Counted from the first letter of the stretch, positions 21,987 to 33,709 are shown. The stretch: DNA of 64,000 nucleotides from Euborellia annulipes (GCA_023213315.1 JAKCPI010021848.1:1-64000); one strand, 5' to 3'. The notes: generated by a model not told the origin, from the letters alone. Made by a program: numbers and translations.

Positions 21987-22150
21987 AATGAATTGTTAGA
22001 ACAAAACAATTCTTTTAAATAGATTTTATCAGGAAAAAACTCATTTTTTTATCGAATACTTACATTCCTAATGGAAAAAGGCTATATAATAATAATTTAA
22101 TTATTTTTAGCACTTTGTTTATATAAATGAGTGAGTTTCTTTCTCATAAA

Positions 22151-22797
22151 CATATTTAACACATTTAAGGTCAACAGTGTACAGTATTTTTTTTTATTTA
22201 TTTGCCCCTTCCAGCCGTAGGCCATTGGGTAAACAGTGTACAGTACATACAGTCTTTACATCAGGAGTCGTTTTTTCGTCACTTTACAATCACAAACCTC
22301 TCCTCTTTATCATCTCGACTGTGTAGTAGAAAACATTAATTTTTGTCCAATATCAGCCTAGTTGTCCACTAGAACCGTGATCAGAATATTCGGCCGTTGA
22401 ACGGGCAAATTGGAATTAGACAGAACGTTCGTCCACTGGAGCCGATTTACTTCAGCAATTGTTTTCAGATTCCACTTTTTTTAATAAAAGAGTTCATATT
22501 GTTCATGTTTTTTATAAAAAAATCTAGATGGAATAAAAAAAAATGTATTATTATTAGATAATTAATATTATATTATCAATATAATCTGGAATAGATGCCA
22601 TTTATTTAACAGATAATTGCTTTTTAGGTTAAGCATACGTTAAGCCCCCGAAATCAAGAGCTTAGATTTAAGTTACGATTTAGATATTTAAGCTTGACTT
22701 TGCAAGCGGTACAACTAAATTTGGAAAGTTAAATATTATTTTAGCGTTAAACAATGCTTAACTCGTGCGGTGCAATTGCATTAATGTATTTGTTATA
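22151..22797. other. Spacer, no gene seen
   Basis: Sequence of slightly higher complexity with no recognisable frame or repeat. Confidence 0.5.
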
Positions 22798-22860
22798 GGA
22801 ACCGACCGAATATTCGGTTTCGGCCGAAAATCCTGGTTTCGGCCAAAAATAGAACCAATA
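22798..22860 (+). repeat. Short TTTCGGCC repeat
   Basis: GGTTTCGGCCGAAAATCC is followed by GGTTTCGGCCAAAAATAG, a two-unit, partly palindromic repeat next to a SINE. Confidence 0.6.
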
Positions 22861-22867
22861 CAGTGTA

Positions 22868-23040
22868 GCCCCCGGACCTTGGTGTAGTGGTTAGCGAGCT
22901 GGCCTTTTATACCTACGGGTTTGTATGCGACAATTTGTTTTAATTGGATTGGCTACCAATCCAGGTGAAATAAATAGAGACGGGGTCTAAATGGCCTTCA
23001 CTGCCGAAAAAGACCTTAAATGAAATGCGGTGTCAATAGA
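22868..23040 (+). mobile_element. SINE of a second family (S2)
   Basis: The tRNA-like head has CTTGGTGTAGTGGTTAGCGAG (box A); box B is worn (CTACGGGTTTGTATGCG). The body has ATTGGCTACCAATCCAGG, AAATAAATAGAGACGGGGTC and AATGGCCTTCACTGCCGAAA, then AAGACCTTAAATG. The GGCC...TGCCGAAAAGA patch is shared with S1 although heads and stems differ, suggesting a conserved central domain. The 3' limit is uncertain. Confidence 0.7.
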
Positions 23041-23592
23041 TTAAACATTAAGAAGACTGAGAAGCAAGAAATAGCGCGTTAAGAAGTTTCCCTTCAAAAA
23101 ATTAAATAAATTTTATTCTTTTATTTTATCAACAGTAGATAAATTAATTTTATTTCGGCTATCTTCAAAAAAAAAAAAAAATCAGAAGTGATTGCTTAAA
23201 AGAAAAAAAGAGAAGAATTTATAAGTAACAAAGACACTTGCAGTTATGCAACAACAACTGTCTTAAGCTTGGATGTTTTTGTATGACGATTACAGAATAT
23301 CTTAAAGCGGAATCAGACAAGAGAAATAACTGTTTTTTTTTTTTTTTTTTGTTTGTTTGGAAAGATATTTTATTTGAAATATATTCATTCCATTGAGAAT
23401 AAATAAATAAATAAATCTATATAATCCTCTATAATACTGTAGTTGAGACATTGAATTAAAGAAATAAATAAATAAATTTGCATTTCTTCTTTACGTCTTA
23501 CGTCATTTAGATAAAAATAGAAGATGGTAAAGTTGTTTAATTGAAATATATTTATTTAAAATAATACTGGAAATATTGTTTTTGTTGAAGTT

Positions 23593-23625
23593 CTGAGAAA
23601 GGTCGCGGTTTGCGACTGAAACGTT
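23593..23625 (+). repeat. Hammerhead-like unit H5
   Basis: CTGAGAAA, stem GGTCGC / GCGACT with loop GGTTT, then GAAACGTT. The outer arms pair only loosely. Confidence 0.4.
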
Positions 23626-23747
23626 AAATTTCCTAATTTTTAAAAATGATTTTCATTTAAAAGTCCTGAGGATAGATGACTTTTAGTTTGTAAAACAAGT
23701 GGATAATTAGGAGTTTTTGATTGCCTCCTTTCGAACGACCTAAAATT

Positions 23748-23783
23748 GGAGACTTGAACGCCCGTGTCCGGAGACTTTAATGC
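23748..23783 (-). repeat. 14-bp motif pair in a reversed R325 copy
   Basis: GGAGACTTGAACGC at 23748 and GGAGACTTTAATGC at 23770, 22 bp apart and reading on the minus strand. Confidence 0.9.
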
Positions 23784-23831
23784 CTAATGAATAATTAATG
23801 ATGGTTTAAACCAATAAAATCTAACTTTATT

Positions 23832-24094
23832 GAGAGGAGTACCGAGGGAGGGGGGGGGGCAGGCCCCGAGTCAGCATAGGCCCCCAAATATTTGTCTTTG
23901 AGAAACCCGGGGCTACGGGGAAAAAAATTTCCGCAAGGCGGCAAAAATTTCGTTTGTGTTCCTAAAAAAAAGTAAAATAATTTCCACCGGAGGGGAAAAA
24001 ATTTTCCGCAGGGTGGAAATAAAATAAAGTTTCCACATTAAACCCCCCTCTTCTAGTGGCGCCCCAGGTCCCCAACGGTCTCGGTACGCCTCTG
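23832..24094. mobile_element. 263-bp hAT-type MITE with 8-bp TSD
   Basis: Flanked by a perfect 8-bp repeat ACTTTATT (23824-23831 and 24095-24102). The ends are inverted: GAGAGGAGTACCGAG at left, CAGAGGCGTACCGAGA reading inward from the right. The interior is G/C-rich with paired TTTCCGCAAGGCGG / TTTCCGCAGGGTGG blocks. Removing it rejoins an R325 copy (ATCTAACTTTATTATTAAAT), which confirms the boundaries and shows it arrived after R325. A 63-codon minus frame crosses it and is not meaningful. Confidence 0.88.
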
Positions 24095-24525
24095 ACTTTA
24101 TTATTAAATAAATATAAGAATTGTGCTTTTAAATAACAATTGTATTTTAGCATGGAATCTCCTCCTCCTAGTATTGGTAATATATATAATTATATGATGA
24201 AGAAGCATCCTTCAGCACAGTTTTATCTAAAGGCATTCCATCAATAGGCCATCCGTAACCGAAATTGTGTACACAATTCCTATTAAGTGCACTTCACTTG
24301 AGATGTGTGCATGCAATAAATTAACGGCTTAGACCAAATCAGAGTCCTATGTTGTTTAATGACCACAAAAGGATCTCAGATTTTGAAATAAAAAAAAAAA
24401 AATATTGCATAAATGTACAAAACTAATAAAAAACAATATTTGTTTATATCGTTTCTAATTTTTTTTATCCTTATAAAAAAAATTGTTATATTTATTGGTT
24501 TAAAGCCTCATTAATTATACATTAG

Positions 24526-24561
24526 GCATTAAAGTCTCCTGACACGGGCGTTGAAGTCTCC
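24526..24561 (+). repeat. 14-bp motif pair
   Basis: Copies at 24526 (GCATTAAAGTCTCC) and 24548 (GCGTTGAAGTCTCC), 22 bp apart. A worn third (ACGATTAGATATCC) sits at 24585, again 37 bp on. Confidence 0.88.
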
Positions 24562-24662
24562 AATTTTAGGTCGTTGAAAATCGAACGATTAGATATCCAA
24601 TGCATTTTTAGAACAATTTTTTTAAATAGATTTTATCAAGCACAATACTGTACTTTAAATGG

Positions 24663-25115
24663 GGACTTCAAATGTATTTATTGCCTTTTTAAATATTTTA
24701 TAATTATGTAATCTTCTAATTCTGTAAACATCTTTTGGGCCATTCTTAGTATATTCTAACCTTATTTCATCCACCATATTTTAAATGGTTAAGTTGAAAT
24801 TGACTTAACTTGTATCCTTAACAAATTTGACCTGCTGGGGAAATTTTTATTTAAACAAAGGTATAACTTTACTAATTAAGAGAATTACTGGAGAAATTTC
24901 TTTATTTTTCTATTTAAGTGAAATATTTTGGAACCGCTGACTTATTTTTAAATCATAATCTTTTCTCACTTTTTTTTTTTTATCTGTTTTGATTTGATGA
25001 TAACGTTTGATTTTACTTTCAAATTAAGAAAAAACTTCGATAAAATTTCACTAAGAAAAAATATTTTTAAGTTGAATCTTAATCTATTTAAAAGAATTGT
25101 TTTTTTTTTCTAGAT
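24663..25115. other. AT-rich spacer
   Basis: Nothing recognised between two R325 copies. Confidence 0.6.
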
Positions 25116-25122
25116 ACTCATA

Positions 25123-25344
25123 GGAGACTTCAACGCCCTTGTCAGGAAACTTTAATGCCTAATGTATAATTAATGAGATTTTTCTATATTACCCTTATAA
25201 ATATAATTGATATATTTATAATATTTAATAATACATTTTATTGGTAAAAAGCCTCATTAATTATAAATTAGACATTAAAATCTCCTGACACGCGCGTTGA
25301 AGTCTCCAATTTTAGGTTGCTCGAAATCGAGCGTTCAAGTCTCC
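25123..25344. repeat. Head-to-head R325 copies carrying five motifs
   Basis: Reversed motifs at 25123 and 25145 (22 bp apart) face forward motifs at 25272 (worn), 25294 and 25331 (22 and 37 bp). The two partial R325 copies form an inverted pair centred near 25215. Confidence 0.85.
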
Positions 25345-25385
25345 AATGAGTTGTTAGATCAAAACAATTCTTTTAAATAGATTAA

Positions 25386-26197
25386 GATCAATGGTCTGAA
25401 AAAAATGATGTTTTATCTTGACTGTACTATAAGGCCTATGATATGAATGAATCCGAATATATTACCTTTTAAGAATAACGGGTATCGCATAGCCCTAAAG
25501 AAAGTAAAAGTTAATTTAGAGATGATTTATTTTTTCACGAGACATAAATTTCATCTTTATAACATAACCTTTCGGTTTTATTTTTTTCTTTAAGGTTAGT
25601 GACTTGAAATCTAAACGAAAGGGAAAAGGAAGAAGAAGGAAGGCCGGATGAGTTAAAAACCTTCTCTCTTCTTCTTTAAAAAAAAAAAATTCGGACACTC
25701 TCCTCCTCTTTACTGTAAAATTCTACAAACAAACAACCTTGTACACATCTGATCTAGAGCACCTCAAGGTTACAATCTTCTTTTTTTTTAAAGATATTAT
25801 TATGACCTTCAAAAGAAGAACTTGCTCAATTAAATTATATAGTGAAGCAAAAAATAAATAAATAAATGAAAATATTTGTCTTTGTTCTTAAGAAGTCTCT
25901 TACTTAATTGATTAATTAATGACAACAATATCTTAATTAACAATCGAGGGCATTTAAAGAAAGAACAAAGTTAATGTTTCCGCTATATTGAAGAAATTAC
26001 CCGTCTTCGGCGAGTAAGTATGTTACCAATTTAGGTAAGATACATACAATATTCTTACTCAAAAGCTTTCTTTGATATTCTCTTATCACTGCTCTACTGT
26101 AGTCGATTGCCGTATCTTCAACAGGCTATTTTTTAGGATTACATTAACTTTACCTACCCAGCCTACGGTTGGGGGGCAAAGTTAAAAATGAAGAGAA
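25386..26197. other. Spacer, no gene seen
   Basis: A 60-codon minus frame at 25516-25698 is low-complexity. No repeat is recognised. Confidence 0.55.
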
Positions 26198-26310
26198 GCG
26201 TTAAAGTCTCCAAAGTGATAATCCATGCGTTAAAGTTTCCATATTGTGAAATGAAATTTTTGATATATTTATCGTTATTTTTTTTTTAATTGAACAATTA
26301 AATCATTTCG
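26198..26310 (+). repeat. Motif pair module P1
   Basis: GCGTTAAAGTCTCC at 26198 and GCGTTAAAGTTTCC at 26227 (29 bp apart), then ATATTGTGAAATGAAATTTT and an AT-rich tail. The same ~110-bp arrangement occurs at 31509 and, reversed, at 33620-33709, so the motif pair travels within a longer repeat different from R325. Confidence 0.85.
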
Positions 26311-26687
26311 CCCACTTTCATTTATATAAAAAGATTATATAAAATATATTCATACAAATAACATAATATGTAGTAACATAATACAAATAACACATAAAAA
26401 CAGATCAAAAAGTTGGACTATTGAAAGACTAATGTGGCTATTATATATATGCCAAATAAATATCCTCGATAAAATTCTTCGAATTTTTTATTCCTGCACT
26501 ACCATCTGCAAATAATTACGAGTAATCCTTCTGATCTCTCCAATCAACTAATTTTTCTCGTGCTGTTTCTTCTTCTTTCTATTATATATATATTGATAGC
26601 AATTTTCTTAATGAATTGACTATTTCTTGAACAATAGTGTCAGAGACATTTTACTTTTTATTACCTCTATATATGTTAATATATAGA

Positions 26688-27140
26688 GAGAGAAAGTATT
26701 GGATTTATGTTAAAAATTCGATGTCGAGATTTTGAGGGATATACACGTTTTAAGGTTCCCTGAAACCAAAAAAGTGGTTTTCGCGACATGGTCTGTGCTC
26801 AATTTAAAACATGAAGGAACTGAGCTACAAGGTTGGAATTTTATATTTATGTTAGACGTTTTGCCACATTTTTCCTGAGCGAAAAAAAATACCCGGCAAA
26901 AGTGGCCCACCCAGATGGACATTACAGATATAAATCGAACAATATCTTCTGTGAGAATTTTAACCTCAAAGTTTTGAAAGTTATTAACAATTTTGAGATT
27001 TTCGGTCGAAATTTCAAAACTTTGATGTTAACTAATAGAAGATATTGTCCGATTTGAAAAAAAATTATATCTGTAAAATCTGTAAACCTAAATATATGCC
27101 GACACAAAAAAATCTGGTGCGACCAGTCATACCAGATTTT
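26688..27140 (-). mobile_element. Family B copy B4, reversed and rearranged
   Basis: It starts with the closing part (AGAGAGAAAGTATTGGATTT, then GATGTCGAGATTTTGAGGG) and ends with the hairpin GACACAAAAAAATCTGGTG .. CATACCAGATTTTTTC (27102-27141), both inverted relative to B1. The CA tract is absent and the middle is replaced by an unrelated inverted repeat. Confidence 0.7.
26927..27081. repeat. Nested inverted repeat inside B4
   Basis: AGATATAAATCGAACAATATC (26927 on), TTCTGTGAGAATTTTAACCTC and AAAGTTTTGAAAG on the left are mirrored, with changes, on the right, ending AATTATATCTG near 27075. This gives a ~150-bp imperfect hairpin, probably a separate foldback element inserted in B4. Confidence 0.65.
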
Positions 27141-27206
27141 TTCAATGGTCTTAAGAAGATCTGAACTGAGGGACTATTGCTGTCATGGTACTTGTAAAAT
27201 TAGGAA

Positions 27207-27625
27207 TAATGGAATGTTCAGGTCTTGCTATTATCTGATAACAGGCGCAGAACGAAGAAGCCGTTAAATGGTGACTATCCAAGTGGTCATTTTATCGGGT
27301 ATTGTTTATCTTGAATATTATGATTTATTCTCTTGTCAAATTAGCTTCGTAAAACCATGGTACTGAAGGGTGGATCTGTTTAGGAAATCACATCAAATAA
27401 AGGTATGCATGTGGACAGCCAACCCAGTAATTTCTACTTGCTAAATAATCAACAATGTTATTCTCCTGGCACGTATTGTGACCTCTGTCCAGATGGTTGC
27501 AGACTTCTTTCTTGTGGTTGTACAGTATAATCAAAACATTTATATATTGATGTTCAGGTCTTACTGGTATCTGATAACATGTGGGAAACGAAAAAGCTGT
27601 TAAATGGTGACTATGCAAATGGGCT
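27207..27625 (+). repeat. Direct duplication of ~80 bp, 335 bp apart
   Basis: GTTCAGGTCTTGCTATTATC (27218 on) to GGTGACTATCCAAGTGG recurs as GTTCAGGTCTTACTGGTATC (27552 on) to GGTGACTATGCAAATGG. The repeated unit is of higher complexity than its surroundings, and the spacer has a 76-codon minus frame with no known domain. It may be two units of an older tandem repeat. Confidence 0.75.
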
Positions 27626-28419
27626 GATTGATACAGTAATAGCTTTTTCGATGACTTTTAATAAACTCAAAATTAAAAGAGGCCTTCTTTTTTCAATGTT
27701 TTTTGGTTAAAAGAATAACGAAAATAAAGTCTGGCAATTGAACCAATTTTCTCTTTCAATTTTGTTCTTGGAAATAATCTGATTTCAATCACGAGTGATT
27801 TTTTTTTCTTTTAAATAATAGGAAGGAAGATATAAACTGCCTAATCCGGGGTGTTTGTTCCTCTTTCGGCGGCATTCTTTTGAGTCAAAAGAGAGAAAGG
27901 GTCGGTCGTCAAAAGACTCTTCATCTCACGTCTCAACGGAAAGCTCATCCCAAAAGTTTAATTAATACATTTCCAATCGAGGAAGTAGAAAAAAAGTGAC
28001 TTTCCGATCAGAAGAAGAGGTTATTTAACTATAATGATAATTTTGGTGTTCCTTTTTGGCAGGTGTTTGTCAGTGTGTGTGTGTCTTGGCCGCATTTCAA
28101 GAATTGAATGACCTTAAGACAAGAAAAGACCACACCCTTTAACGATGATCTTTTTTTGTTTTGTTTTTGATCCTGGATTTAAGATTAAGTTGCCAAATAA
28201 AATTAAATAATGAGTTATTATTTAAAGTGCCAAAAAATTTCTCTTTCTGTTATACACTTTAGGTGGTTATGTAATATTCAAATTTTGTTAATTCGAAGAA
28301 GGATAAAAAAAGAAAGCAAATACTTTTTCTTATTTTATTGCTTATTGAAATCGAAAGAAGATATGCATGCATATTTAAAAAGTTTAATTGAAAATCAAAT
28401 CAGCTTCAGGGTGGCTTCG
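27626..28419. other. Spacer, no gene seen
   Basis: A short GT tract lies near 28074-28084. A 91-codon plus frame (28210-28485) ends in motif repeats and looks like chance. Confidence 0.5.
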
Positions 28420-28473
28420 GCGTTCAAGTCTCCAAGCGTAAAGGCATTAAAGTCTCCAGGCGTTGAAGTCACC
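28420..28473 (+). repeat. 14-bp motif trio, close-packed
   Basis: GCGTTCAAGTCTCC at 28420, GCATTAAAGTCTCC at 28444, GCGTTGAAGTCACC at 28460: spacings 24 and 16 bp. Confidence 0.9.
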
Positions 28474-29435
28474 ACACTATTATAGATACTGTATGTATTC
28501 TACTCATTAAAAATTTATAAAATGATACTAGAGATTATATTTATCAGTAAAATAATGTATTTAGATTAATTTTCTAACTATTCAATCAGTTCATTAGAAT
28601 ATGAAGAGAGAAAAGTACTTTTTTTAATTATCCCATCTCTTAACAGAGATTAACTCCAATAATAGAGAGACGTAGTTACAAGGTAAATGGTAAAAATATG
28701 ACTCTTAATAAGAGTCTCCTTGTCACTACTCCAGAAGAATGAGGAGGAGAAAATTTAATTTATACCCTGACTCGAGTTAAAATCTATCTCATTGTAAAAA
28801 ATTTATTCAACTCCTTGGAAAGAAAGAAACGAGAAACTACCTCTCCAGAATAACCAAAACTTGTCAAAAATGACTCAAGAGACTTTTGAGTTTTAAAAAT
28901 AAAATGTATTTATTTATTGTATTTTTTTAATTAAAAAATCTACCAAATTAAATTTGACATTTTTCAAAGAAATAAATTTTTTGGTTCTCTTATTTCTTTT
29001 TTTTATTATTAATTAAAGTGAAAGAATTTATTAAGGAAAAACATTGAGAAGAATTTTATCATATTTGATTTAATAAATTAAAAAATTATTTTGTTTTTTA
29101 GAAAGTGAAAAAAAAATGGGTGTCAAATAACTGGCTAAACATGTCAATAAATATATGTCAATTACTGAATTTTTTCTTCATTTACCTACTCTATGATTTT
29201 CATAAATTTTAAAAGAATTTTATTTTTTAATTAAATAAAAGCGTTACTGGAGAAGAAAGGCGGGGGGAATGAAAAAATTCAATATTAATTTTAAAGCATC
29301 AAGATATTGATGCATTTTGTCTAAAAATTTAATTATTTTTACATATCTACAAGATTTTTATCTAAATAAAGAAAACTCTGATATTTCATAATATCTTGTA
29401 GCTCGAAGCTAACAATGTTTCAAGACAGTATTTAG
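28474..29435. other. AT-rich spacer
   Basis: Nothing recognised; moderately AT-rich unique sequence. Confidence 0.55.
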
Positions 29436-29528
29436 GCATTAAAATCTCCGAATGATGAGAGCGTTAAAGTCTCCAGTATTAGCAAAGTGCATTCAAGTCT
29501 CCAGTATTAGCAAAGTGCATTCGTCTCC
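29436..29528 (+). repeat. 14-bp motif group of four
   Basis: Copies at 29436, 29461, 29489 and a 2-bp-deleted one at 29517. The last two are part of a 28-bp direct repeat (TCTCCAGTATTAGCAAAGTGC). Confidence 0.85.
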
Positions 29529-30245
29529 AAATCTATACCTACCAGATTATATATTATATTTAAATATTAATCAATTTGAATACTTTAATCAGGAATATTT
29601 TCTAGTTTTCAAAATTGGTTAAACTTCAGATATTCAGGGATTGATTGATTAAAAAAAAATAATTCTTCATTAAGAAAGAAGGAAAGTTTTTCCAATTATT
29701 AAAAAAAATATTAATCTCTTATTCTTTTTTTTTCTTAATTTTTAACACACAAATTAAAGTTTAAATTAAAATGGCGATGATGACGATGATGATGAATTGG
29801 GAAAAAGAAACTTTTTTTCTCATAAGATACCTTTCGCTTACAATTTAATTTCATAAATTATTATTAATAATTGCCTCTTCTTCTTCTTCAATTTTATCTT
29901 TTCTTAAAAAAAAAAAAAGATTCAACTTCCGGTGTGATTATTATTATTTATAAAAGAGACTTTTTAACAAAAGATAATAAATGGCGTATCAGTTGGCGGC
30001 ATTGGTTGATTGATCTTCATAAAAGAAAAATGACCTCGAGAGAGCAAGTGCGAATTTATGAATTGTATAGACTTTCTCTAGAACACACACACACACACAC
30101 ACACACACACTCAGAGAGATATTATCAGATCAACAAATCGTTCCAATTATTATTAAATCCTCCTCGCTTCGTTAAATCAAACAAACAACATATTATTATT
30201 TTGTTGACGTGTCAAAAACCATCTCTTTTTTTTGTTAAATTTATC
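29529..30245. other. Spacer with AC microsatellite
   Basis: (AC)n at 30082-30110 and GATGAC/TTCTTC repeats. The 129-codon plus frame (29871-30260) runs across poly-A and the AC tract and has no domain, so I do not call it a gene. Confidence 0.55.
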
Positions 30246-30765
30246 ACCAAATGCAAATAAGTGAAATGTGATCTCCTAGAGGGTGGCGAAAAGAAAAATT
30301 GATTATATGACATAACCTATAATTTGACTGTGAAAGATTGAAATAAATCAAATAAAAATTGAATTTTATTCTTCCGTCCCGTTCTAGGAAAGACATATGA
30401 GAAAAAAAAACACCGCCAAGGAGTAGAAAATTGCAACCATGTTTGAGGCATCGTAAACAAAAATTAACAGAAACCGAGCGTTAAAGTCTCCAAAGATGAT
30501 ATTTCATGCGTTAAAGTCTCCATGTTTTTATTATACCTTAGTCTGAATATGAGTAGAAGATGCTTGTTAGTAATTGAATATATGTATATTTATCTTTTTA
30601 TCTGTCAGAAAATTTGTTCAAACAAACAAGTTTTATGTTGACGACGACGGCTGAGGACATGTCAAAAATATCATCAAATGCAAATAAGTGAAATGCGATC
30701 TCTTTGAGGAGGAGGTGGAGTTGAAAAGAAGAAAAATTGATTATAGCTACCACATAACCAATAAT
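30246..30765 (+). repeat. Direct duplication around a motif pair
   Basis: ACCAAATGCAAATAAGTGAAAT, then GATCTC and AAGAAAAATTGATTATA occur at 30246-30320 and again at 30675-30765 (~430 bp apart). Between them lies a motif pair at 30478 and 30508, 30 bp apart. The layout suggests a local tandem duplication with one motif pair per unit. Confidence 0.7.
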
Positions 30766-30987
30766 TATATAGTGAAATAATTCTATCTTTATCTCTATAA
30801 ATCAATGCTATTTATTTATTTTAGATAACTATTTATATAAAGTTATATAAATTTAAAATTTTTTTGTTTTGATTTAAAAATAAAATGGTGTCAAATTGAT
30901 AAAACAGAAAACAAAAAAAATAAAAATAACAGTACCTAAAAAGGCCAATGAAATTATAATTATTTAAAGGTGATAGAGGCATGACTT

Positions 30988-31208
30988 GCGTTAAAGTCTC
31001 TTCTAGTTATGGAATCAACATCTAATGAATAATTTATATCAAGTAGTATGTTTGCTAGGGAATTTCATTTTATAACTCTCATACTTTGTAATTTATTCGT
31101 TTATTTTTTTTAATGATCATTTATTTAATTCATTAATATAAGACAAAATTAACAAAAGCTATAAAATAAGTTTTTAAAATTAAAATTTTACCAGGCGTTA
31201 AAGTCACC
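30988..31208 (+). repeat. Two isolated 14-bp motifs
   Basis: GCGTTAAAGTCTCT at 30988 and GCGTTAAAGTCACC at 31195, each alone in AT-rich sequence. Confidence 0.8.
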
Positions 31209-31508
31209 ATGCTTTTTTGATATTTTTACAAGAGAATTTTATTTTATAATTCTCATTTACATTTTTAGTGATCAATTAAGACATTTAATTTCACCGAAGA
31301 TCCTATACGATGCATTCAAAGTTGGATTAAACCAATAAAACTCACCATGTTATGATTCTGAATTTTCTTTGATATTTGTAGTTATTTTTACAAGAATGGC
31401 CTCTTTATAGTTTGTTCCATTGTGTAGTCCAACAAACTATTGTTTTTTGGATTCAAGGTTTAACGGATCGCGTAAGACGATAACAAAAAAAAAATTAAGA
31501 GAATACAA

Positions 31509-31640
31509 GCGTTAAAGTCTCCAAAGAAGATATTCAATGCGTTAAAGTTTCCATATTGTGAAATGAAATTTTTAATATATTTACAGTTATTTTTTAATAT
31601 ATTATTATTTTTTTTAATTGAACAATTAAATTTCATAATT
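31509..31640 (+). repeat. Motif pair module P2
   Basis: Copies at 31509 and 31539 (30 bp apart), with the same downstream ATATTGTGAAATGAAATTTT tail as P1. A worn single (GCATTAAAGTTGCG) follows at 31666. Confidence 0.85.
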
Positions 31641-31679
31641 TTAAGACAAAATTAACAGAAGTCATGCATTAAAGTTGCG

Positions 31680-32385
31680 ATTTTCCGTCATAAAATCAAA
31701 ATTTCCCTTAAATCTTTTCACTTTTATGCTCTTCCTGATGAGTTTATCTTTAAAAAAAATAAAGAGAGAAAAGAAATATGGCACATAATCGTGACTATAA
31801 ACTTGATGACAACGATGGCGGTGACTTAATTAATTAGGAGACTGGTCTACCAAATAAAATGTCAGCAGGTCGGTCAGGTCGGTCCAAAAAAGAGTGAGAG
31901 TAAGGAAAAAAAAAGTGTATTGACCCTAATAATAAACAAGAAATAAATCGTTGAAATGTTTTAGGCATTAAGAAATTATTCTTTTTCCTCCTGACAAGCA
32001 ATAATACAAAGAAGACGATAACGAATAAAGAGAAGAAATATTAAATGCAGTGTACTGTAAAACAGTTGTAACCAATCTCATTTTATGGATAGGTAAACAT
32101 ATATAAAAATCGTTTTCTAGTTGGTTAAGTTTTATTTATTTTAAATTAATGTGTCATAATTTGAAATAATATTACTACATTATTATATAAGAAAGAGGGA
32201 GATAAAATCATCATTATCATCAGCAACATGATGATTGAATGTTTATAAAAAGATTAATGTAATTGAAAAGAGAAAGATGATGACTGGGTTTAAATGATCT
32301 TTTTTATTTATAGAACAAATAAAAAACAAAACAAACGAAACCACTCCTGTTTGATTTGTAATAATTGTATTTGTTTGTTATTTGG
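31680..32385. other. Spacer, no gene seen
   Basis: AT-rich with a few GATGAC-type runs; nothing recognised. Confidence 0.55.
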
Positions 32386-32840
32386 GCGTTGAAGTCTCCT
32401 CTATATTACAACATTTCTATTTATTATTGAAAAAAAAAATTATAAAAGAACTAATAGATTGTGTTTTTGCAAACATTAAAGTCTCCTCTAGCTTTCAATT
32501 AAAGATATTTATTTATTCAATAATCGTTAAAGTCTCCTATTACGATATTTCTATTTATTATTAAGGAAATATTAAAAATTATTATTTTAGACGACTAAAA
32601 TAGTTTTAAATCTTGAGTTTTTTCAAGTATCCTCAAGCTTTAGATTAAAGACATATCGTTTTTTAAAAATATTATATTGAATAATCGTTAAAGTCTCCTA
32701 TTACGATATTTCTATTTGTTATCAAGGAAATTTGAAAAAACAAAAATTATTATTATGTATTTCAAAAGAACTAATAGTTTTATGTGTTTTCTCTTCTCTG
32801 GCTTTAAATTAAAGCCATTTATTGTTTTCTTAAGATATTA
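32386..32840 (+). repeat. Motif-bearing tandem repeat, period 138-171 bp
   Basis: Motifs at 32386, 32473, 32524 and 32695. The block CCTATTACGATATTTCTATT (32535, 32706; worn at 32397) and a GCTTTAAATTAAAG-type block repeat with them. This is a third, distinct repeat context for the same 14-mer. Confidence 0.8.
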
Positions 32841-33027
32841 TAATCAATAATCCTATTGATTGAACTCTTGGAGAATTGAATGAATTAAGCCGCGGTTATA
32901 GAATTTGGTTTAAAGATTCAATTATTATATTATATACAATTATTTAAGGGGTAGTTGGACACGAGTATTTAAACAGAAGTATCATTACCTAAGATAAAAA
33001 TTAACCATTAAAAAAATAGATAATCTG

Positions 33028-33354
33028 GCGTTAAAGTCTCTAAAGAATATTTTGTTCTAAAATAAAAAAAAGCAGTTCTTTGTGTATTTTATAAACAGAA
33101 GAGAATCAATCCTTGATTTATGATCTTCAATGATCCCGTGATGAGCGATAAAATCTTATTGGCTATCAACTTTGTTAAATTTCGCATGTTTAAACGCCAT
33201 TTATAAGAAATTGCAATCAAATCTATTGATTGATGGTCACAGATAGATAACCTTAATCTTTTAAGATATTTAGTAACAGAAAAAAAAAAACAAAATCATT
33301 TCCAAATTGTAGATTACAAGTTTTACAGGTTAATCTGGCGGCGTTAAAGTCTCT
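33028..33354 (+). repeat. Two 14-bp motifs, TCTCT variant
   Basis: GCGTTAAAGTCTCT at 33028 and 33341, both preceded by TAATCTGG(C)G, so they sit in one repeated context about 313 bp apart. Confidence 0.82.
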
Positions 33355-33504
33355 ATTATGAAATTTTAACTTGCCAAGTGAGACAACAACAAGAATATGT
33401 TTAATTTTGAACTTGTTTATTTAAAAATTTAAAAAATCCTTATGTGGGTATAGAAACAACTTAGAAATTGTTTTCGTTCACAATTAATTAACGTGTTTGC
33501 TATC

Positions 33505-33560
33505 TATATATGTAAAAGAAGAGTATCCGTCCATCTGTCTTTCACGCTCTGTTTGACAAA
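33505..33560 (+). mobile_element. Possible Helitron 5' end
   Basis: After an A, TCTATATATGTAAAAGAAG, then CCGTCCATCTGTC resembles the TC plus CTATATATA / GTCTGTC starts of Helitrons. No matching 3' end is identified nearby. Confidence 0.25.
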
Positions 33561-33619
33561 CTGCCCGTTATAATTTTGAAATGATTTAAAAAAAGAAATA
33601 ATAATAGGGTCTATATTGA

Positions 33620-33709
33620 AAAAATAACAATAAATATATCTATCAAAAATTTCATTTCACAATTTGGAAACTTTAACGCATGGAATCTCATCTTTGGAGA
33701 CTTTAACGC
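33620..33709 (-). repeat. Motif pair module P3, reversed
   Basis: GGAAACTTTAACGC at 33666 and GGAGACTTTAACGC at 33696 (30 bp apart), preceded by AAAATTTCATTTCACAATTT, the mirror of the P1 and P2 tails. These are the last motifs before a 20-kb gap. Confidence 0.88.

Larger units (their letters stand above)
21409..22150 (+). repeat. ~325-bp tandem repeat (R325), two units and a part
   Basis: TCCTAATGGA anchors fall at 21421, 21742 and 22076 (periods 321 and 334). Each full unit contains a Y-rich segment, GAGTGAGTTTCTTTCT, TAAATACAATTGTTATATTT and a trio of the 14-bp motif. Other copies lie at 23735-24160 (reversed, split by a hAT), 24440-24660, 25115-25180 (reversed) and 25185-25385, so R325 is also dispersed. 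No ends typical of a transposon class are seen. Confidence 0.85.

Noticed and set aside
29871..30260. 129-codon plus frame
   Set aside because: It contains poly-Lys from an A-run and a His-Thr repeat from (AC)n, with no domain.
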